Shown: piece after piece, positions 58,910-64,000 of the stretch
How positions within the stretch are numbered: the stretch's first letter is position 1
Layout of the letters: each line of letters opens with the position of its first letter
Source of the DNA: an uncultured Planctomycetaceae bacterium
GTDB taxonomy: Bacteria; Planctomycetota; Planctomycetia; Planctomycetales; Planctomycetaceae
Length of the DNA: 64,000 nt
Direction of reading: 5' to 3'
Assembly (NCBI GenBank): GCA_903858815.1
Contig: CAIOKE010000274.1
Coordinates: forward strand, 1 to 64,000
Translations under genes and position numbers: made by a program
The notes under the pieces: generated by a model
Databases searched by the model: none
The model's input: the letters and a program-made list of their open reading frames with translations, nothing else
What the model was told of the DNA's origin: nothing

Positions 58910-60274
58910 ATGTCGCAGCAGAGCAGACAGGTTTCGGACGATTCCCTGGCGATGATTGCCGCCGGGCTGATGTTGGCAGTGTCTCTTTGCTGTACGGCAC
59001 TGGGAAGCACTGGTGGGGGTGGCGCAGCCGAGGCTGCGGCTTCGGCCTGGCAGAATCCGCTCAGTGCTCTGCTGAAGCTGCCGAAGTCATGGGAGTCAAA
59101 TCCATTTGCAGAGGTTTCCGGCTGGCTGCCCGGGGTTGTGGGATCACAGCTGCTGCTGGGAGCAGCGCTGGTGGTGGGGATGTTGATCTGTCGAGTGCGG
59201 ACAGGTGAATTCCTGTTGCCGTTTCTGAAGGTGTTCCTGCTGAGTGTGCTGGCGTATGTATTGGCCGAGCAGAAGGTTGTGAAGTATTACGGGCTGGAGT
59301 ATGCGTTGTGGGCTCTGTTGATTGGGCTGTTGATCAGTAATACGGTTGGTTTGTCAGGCAGACTGCGTCCGGCAGTGCGGACAGAGCTGTACATGAAGAC
59401 GGGTCTGGTGTTGTTGGGTGCAGAGGTGTTATTTGGCAAGTTGCTGGCGTTGGGGTTACCGGGTATCTGTGTCTCGTGGGTGGTGACTCCGGTGGTATTG
59501 ATTGTAACTTTCTGGTTTGGGCAGCGTGTTCTGAAGATTGAGTCTGCGGCTTTGAATATGGTGATTTCTGCGGACATGTCGGTGTGCGGTGTGTCTGCGG
59601 CGATCGCGACTGCCGCGGCCTGTCGAGCGAAGAAGGAGGAGTTGACTGCAGCGGTGGGGATTTCTCTGGCATTCACCGTCCTGATGATGGTGGTGATGCC
59701 TCCGCTGATTCAGTTGATGGGGCTGGGGCCTGTGGTAGGAGGAGCATGGGTTGGGGGGACAATTGATTCGACAGGCGCGGTCGGGGCGGCGGGGGCGATG
59801 CTGGGTGCCGAGGCCGAGAAGGTCGCAGTGACCATCAAGATGATTCAGAACATGCTGATTGGCGTGGTGGCCTTTGGTGTGGCGGTTTACTGGGTGACGT
59901 ATGTGGAGCGGACTGAGGGCACGAGGCCGGACATCAGCGAGATCTGGCGAAGATTCCCGCGTTTCATCCTGGGCTTTCTGGGAGCATCAGTCCTGATTTC
60001 CCTGTTGTATGAGAATCTGAGTGATGGTGCGGGGTTTGTGAAGGCGGTCGTGGATGGTGGAACGAAGACGATGCGAAGCTGGTGTTTCTGTCTGGCTTTT
60101 GTGAGTATTGGTCTGGAAACGGACTTGCGGACTCTGTCGCGTTTTCTGCGCGGTGGTAAGCCACTGGTTCTGTATGTGTGTGGGCAGGCGTTGAATCTGC
60201 TGCTGTCACTGCTGATGAGTCTGCTGATGTTTGAGGTGGTATTCCCGGAGGCTGCCGATGTGCTGCGAAAGTGA
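58910..60274 (+). CDS. Putative sulfate exporter family transporter (YeiH/UPF0324)
   Basis: 454 residues from the ATG at 58910, longer than the usual 340-ish owing to an N-terminal extension. At least ten hydrophobic helices are present, with the [15 protein letters not shown] motif and the [15 protein letters not shown] segment of the UPF0324/PSE family. It probably exports an anion, but substrate specificity is not known. The following small gene overlaps its 3' end. Confidence 0.88.
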   Translation: MSQQSRQVSDDSLAMIAAGLMLAVSLCCTALGSTGGGGAAEAAASAWQNPLSALLKLPKSWESNPFAEVSGWLPGVVGSQLLLGAALVVGMLICRVRTGEFLLPFLKVFLLSVLAYVLAEQKVVKYYGLEYALWALLIGLLISNTVGLSGRLRPAVRTELYMKTGLVLLGAEVLFGKLLALGLPGICVSWVVTPVVLIVTFWFGQRVLKIESAALNMVISADMSVCGVSAAIATAAACRAKKEELTAAVGISLAFTVLMMVVMPPLIQLMGLGPVVGGAWVGGTIDSTGAVGAAGAMLGAEAEKVAVTIKMIQNMLIGVVAFGVAVYWVTYVERTEGTRPDISEIWRRFPRFILGFLGASVLISLLYENLSDGAGFVKAVVDGGTKTMRSWCFCLAFVSIGLETDLRTLSRFLRGGKPLVLYVCGQALNLLLSLLMSLLMFEVVFPEAADVLRK

Positions 60275-60551
60275 TCAGCCGTCATTGACGCAGGCGGGAC
60301 ATCGACGTGGGCAAATACAACTGCTGGCAGCTCTGTCAGCGATTGTTCTTGTCTGGTGTGGACTGCTTCCAGCACTGGGGCGGACAACAGTCCTGCGGCA
60401 GCGGATTGCGTTCCTTGAAGCGCGGGGGGTGAATCCTTCTGCGAAGTTTTTCACGGAACAGGAGGCGGGCTGGAGGAATGCGGCTGAGGTGGAGCGTCAG
60501 CTTCAGGAACACCCGCAGGCATTCTGGGCTCTGCCGTGGAGGCACCGATAA
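60258..60551 (+). CDS. Small single-pass membrane protein
   Basis: 97 residues from the ATG at 60258, with GGAGG upstream, overlapping the transporter stop by 17 bases. One hydrophobic segment ([19 protein letters not shown]) precedes a charged C-terminal half. It resembles small conserved membrane proteins seen next to larger transporters in Planctomycetota, but no named family is recognised. Confidence 0.6.
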   Translation: MCCESDQPSLTQAGHRRGQIQLLAALSAIVLVWCGLLPALGRTTVLRQRIAFLEARGVNPSAKFFTEQEAGWRNAAEVERQLQEHPQAFWALPWRHR

Positions 60552-60562
60552 GCTGGTGATGA

Positions 60563-60973
60563 TCAGTTGTTCTGGCTGACATCACAGACTTCTACAAGGC
60601 TGTCGAGTCTGGTGATGGCAAGCACTTCCCGGACATCTGCACAGGCGTTGAAGACCTGTACGCGAGGCGGGTTATCCGACTGTCGGGCGAGTGAAACAAG
60701 CAATCCCAGCATGCCACTGGGGAGCATCGAGACGCCAGTGAGGTCGAAGGCGACGACTGTTGCCCGTTCTGCAACCAGCAAATCGGTGATTGCAGATCGA
60801 TAGTGAGCAACGTTGAACTCGGAGGGAACGTCACTGCCAGCGAATCCGAGTACTGTCGTTGGTCCCGCGCAGTAGACCTTGAGGACTCCATCATCGGTCA
60901 GGGGGTACTGATCTTCCGGGGCGGAGTGGATTGGCCGATGCTGGTGGGGGTCAGGGAGACTGGCAGCAGTCAT
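60563..60973 (-). CDS. STAS domain protein (anti-sigma factor antagonist-like)
   Basis: 136 residues. STAS pattern: VVAFDLTGVSMLPSGMLGLLVSLARQS, with a candidate phosphorylatable Ser in LPSGML, and VQVFNACADVREVLAITRL at the end. GAAGG lies about 10 bases upstream of the ATG. Partner kinase or phosphatase genes are not visible in the window. It converges with the small membrane-protein gene. Confidence 0.88.
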   Translation of the reverse strand: MTAASLPDPHQHRPIHSAPEDQYPLTDDGVLKVYCAGPTTVLGFAGSDVPSEFNVAHYRSAITDLLVAERATVVAFDLTGVSMLPSGMLGLLVSLARQSDNPPRVQVFNACADVREVLAITRLDSLVEVCDVSQNN

Positions 60974-61001
60974 ATGTGGGCCTTCAGTAATCGCTGGGCT
61001 G

Positions 61002-61028
61002 GGTTGTGCTGTCTACTGGAGCACAACC
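61002..61028. promoter_or_regulatory. Inverted repeat upstream of the STAS gene
   Basis: Perfect 9 bp arms (ggttgtgct/agcacaacc) with a 9-base spacer lie 29 bases upstream of the STAS gene start, in a 336-base divergent region that holds no other obvious gene. Could be an operator or leader hairpin. Confidence 0.4.
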
Positions 61029-61309
61029 AACGGCGGAACGTGTCCAGAATAGACCGGGACAATGTGCGTTGTCGTGGGTAGTATGGGGAAAATCGGGAAA
61101 AAACAGCGCGTTTGGGCATTGATACAGGTGCTGTGGTGGTGTTCAAGTCGGTTGGTTTGGGTGAATTGCAGGGCTCTGTGACAGCGGGAATTCTGTTTCG
61201 AGTGTCTTGTGACACAGGCGGGTAGTTGCGAAAGCCCGGATCCCGCAGCACAATAGAGGGCTCCTGCCCGTGCTGCTGGTCCCGCCTGTTTTGCCGAAAG
61301 CTGTGTCAC

Positions 61310-63727
61310 ATGAGACTGCCATGTTTTGACCGATGGGTTGTCCGACCGGGCACGCTGTGGATGGTACTCTCTGCGGTTACGGCAGCGGGTGTTTACGGTC
61401 AGGAACCGGCAAAGCCGGATTCGGCGACCGCAGCAGCGGCGCCGGCAGACGGGGGCAAGCCTGAACCGGCCAAAGAGGCTGCGATTAAGGAGGGGCATTC
61501 GGTTCACGGGGAAGTTTTCAACGAGGGGCCTCGACAGGCTGCGTGGCTGATGCCGGGCATGGGGGCCGTACGTTTTCCAACAACTTCGGTCAGCGAAGAA
61601 GCGAAGCAGTTTGTGCAGCAGGGTGTAGCGCAGCTGCACGGTTATTGGTATTTCGAGTCTGAGCGATCATTCCGACAGGCGGCGATGCTGGATGCGGACT
61701 GTGCCATTGCTTACTGGGGGATGGCGATGTCGAATCGTGGTAATCCTGGTCGAGCGAAGGGCTTCATTGCGGAGGCGATGAAGCGGCGTGAAAAGGTAAG
61801 TCGTCGCGAAAAGCTGCTGATTGAAGCGTTTGATCGGCTGATCAATGCCAAGGGGGACAATGATGGGGAGCGTGAATCGCGAGCCAACCGTTATGTGTCG
61901 GATCTTGAAGATCTGCTGCTGGAGTTTCCGGAGGACATCGAAACGAAGACGATTCTGTGTGAGTTTTTCTGGGCGGGCCGTCGTGAGGGACTGAAGATGC
62001 CCTCGCACCTGGCGGTGGACTCCATGATTCAGGAGGTCCTGGATGTTGAGCCGCTGCATCCGGTGCATCATTTCCGAATTCATCTGTGGGATGGGAAGAA
62101 ACCCGAGAGGGCCCTGCAGTCATCGGCACTTGGTGGGCTTGCTTCGCCCGGGATTGCGCACATGTGGCATATGCCTGGTCACATTTATTCGCGGCTGCGT
62201 CGATACCATGACGCGGTCTGGCAGCAGGAGGCGTCAGCCCGTGTCGATCATGCTCACATGATGCGAGATCGTGTGATGCCTGATCAGATTCACAATTTTG
62301 CGCACAACAACGAGTGGTGTATTCGGAACATGATTTCGATCGGGCGAGCCGACGATGCTGAGGCACTGGCCCGGAATATGCTCAGCCTGCCGCAGCACCC
62401 CAGGTACAACGATATCAATCGCATTGGCAGTTTTCGATATGGTCGAGAGCGTCTGCTGGAGGTGCTGGAAGCATTTGAGCGCTGGGATCGCATAGCGGCA
62501 CTGCAGACGGATGGCTCGTATGTTGATTCGGGGAATGCGGAAGAAGATCTGAAGCGTGATCGGGCCATCGGGTCAGCCCTTGCAGCACTGGGGCGTACGG
62601 CTGAGGCGGCAGTTGTTCGTGGGAAGCTTCAGGCGGGGCTGGATGCTGATCGGCAGAAGCAGAATGAGTCTGCAGCAGAGGCCGAAAAGAAAGCTCGGGA
62701 AGCAAAGTCCGACGACAAGGCAATTGAGAAGGCTCGTAAGGATGCGGAGCAGAAATTTGCGGGCAACATTCGCAGGCTGGAAAAGGCTGTGCAGGAGATT
62801 GATGGACGTGGCGCGGCAGCGGCTGGTGATGCTGTGAAGGCCCTTGAGCTGCTGACATCTGCAGAGATTCCTTCAGAGCAGCTGGCCCTGCTGCAGTTGA
62901 AGGCAGGTAAGACGGATGATGCGATCAAGCGAATCAGTGATCGCGTGAATTCGAAGAATGGTGAGGTGCTTCCCCTGGCGGCTCAGACTGAGATTCTGTT
63001 TGCGGCAGGCCGTCGTGATGAGGCGAAAGCCAGCTTTGAAAAACTGCGCAGGATCTCATCCACCATAGATCTGGCAGCACCGCCGATGGCTCGACTGGCA
63101 CCGTTGGCTGCGGAGCTGGGATTTCCTGCGGACTGGCGATTACCGGCTGAGAATCCTGGAGATCTGGGGGTTCGCCCTGAGCCCGATTCTCTGGGACCGT
63201 TCCGCTGGTCACCGGGCAGTGCCCCGGAGTGGACTCTGCCCGATGTGGGAGAGCAGCCTCGCTCGCTGGCTGACTACCGTGGTCGTCCGGTGGTCGTGGT
63301 ATTTTATCTGGGTTATGGATGTCTGCACTGTGCGGAACAGTTGAAGGCGATCGCGAAGGATTACCAGAGTTTTCGTGACGCAGGTCTGGAGGTGATAGCG
63401 ATCAGCACTGATAAGCAGATCAACCTGAAGCGAGCTCTGGAAAACCTGGAGGGTGGTTTTCCGTTCCCGCTGGCTGCGGATCCTGACATGGCGGTATTTC
63501 GCAAATACCGCTGCTACGACGACTTTGAAAAGGTGGCTTTGCATGGCACCTTTCTGGTGGATGCGAAAGGGCGTATTCGCTGGCAGGACATCAGTTTCGA
63601 ACCATTTATGAATACGCAGTTTCTGGTTCGTGAATCGAAGCGTCTGCTGTCATTTGAACCGGAAACAGCTCCGGCGTCGACTGTGCCGGTGACTGTGAAC
63701 CCCGGGATTACGAGTGCAGGGCGTTAA
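61310..63727 (+). CDS. Secreted TPR-like protein with C-terminal peroxiredoxin/thioredoxin domain
   Basis: 805 residues from the ATG at 61310, followed by a signal-peptide-like segment (LWMVLSAVTAAGVYGQ). Residues about 100-560 look helical, with repeat motifs (ERSFRQAAMLDADCAIAYWGMAM, FERWDRIAALQTDG) consistent with TPR repeats, and an Ala/Lys/Glu-rich coiled coil near 455-520. The AhpC/TSA-type domain lies at about 630-775, with CLHC at 671-674, so it is a likely periplasmic thiol-peroxidase or disulfide reductase. The 3' end overlaps the next gene by 20 bases, tail to tail. Confidence 0.88.
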   Translation: MRLPCFDRWVVRPGTLWMVLSAVTAAGVYGQEPAKPDSATAAAAPADGGKPEPAKEAAIKEGHSVHGEVFNEGPRQAAWLMPGMGAVRFPTTSVSEEAKQFVQQGVAQLHGYWYFESERSFRQAAMLDADCAIAYWGMAMSNRGNPGRAKGFIAEAMKRREKVSRREKLLIEAFDRLINAKGDNDGERESRANRYVSDLEDLLLEFPEDIETKTILCEFFWAGRREGLKMPSHLAVDSMIQEVLDVEPLHPVHHFRIHLWDGKKPERALQSSALGGLASPGIAHMWHMPGHIYSRLRRYHDAVWQQEASARVDHAHMMRDRVMPDQIHNFAHNNEWCIRNMISIGRADDAEALARNMLSLPQHPRYNDINRIGSFRYGRERLLEVLEAFERWDRIAALQTDGSYVDSGNAEEDLKRDRAIGSALAALGRTAEAAVVRGKLQAGLDADRQKQNESAAEAEKKAREAKSDDKAIEKARKDAEQKFAGNIRRLEKAVQEIDGRGAAAAGDAVKALELLTSAEIPSEQLALLQLKAGKTDDAIKRISDRVNSKNGEVLPLAAQTEILFAAGRRDEAKASFEKLRRISSTIDLAAPPMARLAPLAAELGFPADWRLPAENPGDLGVRPEPDSLGPFRWSPGSAPEWTLPDVGEQPRSLADYRGRPVVVVFYLGYGCLHCAEQLKAIAKDYQSFRDAGLEVIAISTDKQINLKRALENLEGGFPFPLAADPDMAVFRKYRCYDDFEKVALHGTFLVDAKGRIRWQDISFEPFMNTQFLVRESKRLLSFEPETAPASTVPVTVNPGITSAGR

Positions 63728-64000
63728 GCACCAACTGCAGATGCGCCGGAAGCCAGTGGACTGAGGTGGCGACACCGTGTCCAAGGACCGCGATTTCGAT
63801 CGGAATTGCAGGAAACGTGTACTTCCCTGAGGGACTGTAGTCGACCAGCAGATTGATGCCGTCTGTATGGCAGCGCGTACCGTGTTTCCAGTGACTGCAA
63901 AGTCGCCGCAGTCGGCGTGAGAGTGGCAGTGTTGTGTCTGCGTCGCCAGTGGACTCTGTGAGTCCGTTTTCAAGAAGTTCTGACAACTGCCTGTTGAGGT
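63708..64000 (-). CDS. Unidentified protein, C-terminal part (runs off the window)
   Basis: About 97 residues are visible before the stop at 63708. The frame stays open to the window's end, so the N-terminus is outside. The sequence contains RRLRRLCSHWKHGTRCH and IPIEIAVLGHG. No family was recognised. It converges with the peroxiredoxin gene, overlapping 20 bases. Confidence 0.45.
   Translation of the reverse strand, partial: LNRQLSELLENGLTESTGDADTTLPLSRRLRRLCSHWKHGTRCHTDGINLLVDYSPSGKYTFPAIPIEIAVLGHGVATSVHWLPAHLQLVLNALHS

Overview
The window comes from a member of the Planctomycetota. Evidence: a DUF1501 protein paired with a DUF1549/DUF1553 (PSCyt1) cytochrome, a DUF1559 pseudopilin-like protein, a PVC-type membrane-bound dehydrogenase ending in CxxCH, a sulfatase, DUF1080, several secreted PQQ-like propellers, and outer-membrane lipid A genes (lpxC, lpxA). 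No rRNA or tRNA gene, CRISPR array or transposase was recognised. All calls come from reading motifs; no searches were run.

Layout. 0.8-9.4 kb: a DUF642/di-haem peroxidase fusion and the DUF1549/1553-DUF1501 pair, separated by intergenic DNA full of short palindromic repeats. 10.0-15.6 kb (minus): a DUF1559 protein, a very unusual 1077-residue nitric oxide synthase and an esterase. 15.9-19.6 kb: an NHL propeller, an NTF2-like protein, PgpA, a hydrolase/zinc-ribbon fusion and a secreted RTX-like protein. 19.8-20.5 kb: tandem and duplicated composite repeats. 20.6-29.4 kb (minus): a Dcm-type cytosine methyltransferase, then a lipid-modification cluster (aldehyde dehydrogenase, acyl-activating enzyme, two cyclopropane-synthase-family methyltransferases, DUF1365, FAD amine oxidase). 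29.8-36.6 kb (plus): Skp/OmpH-lpxC-lpxA-GnnA-like oxidoreductase, DUF58, sulfatase. 36.8-40.5 kb: an incomplete complex I cluster, nuoI-DUF2203-nuoA-nuoC-nuoD. 40.5-43.1 kb: a decaying, probably foreign island (AlbA_2 pseudogene, tspO, uvsE pseudogene). 43.4-46.3 kb: PH-domain protein, LysE exporter, VOC protein and a secreted protein built from about 36 pentapeptide repeats. 46.4-63.7 kb: three PQQ-like propellers with a MarR regulator, an MMPL transporter, DUF1080, the PVC dehydrogenase/cytochrome, a YeiH-type transporter, a STAS protein and a TPR/peroxiredoxin fusion.

The most unusual item is the nitric oxide synthase. It joins two Crp-like cyclic-nucleotide-binding folds, a BFD-like [2Fe-2S] domain, an FNR-type FAD/NAD reductase and a NOS oxygenase domain in one chain. 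It looks like a self-sufficient, allosterically regulated NO producer. Second is the lipid cluster at 21.8-29.4 kb, which pairs acyl activation and reduction with S-adenosylmethionine-dependent lipid alkylation.

Plus-strand genes after 29.8 kb are strongly G/T-rich in their sense strand. The 40.6-43.1 kb island breaks that pattern and carries two visibly broken genes, so it looks acquired and decaying.
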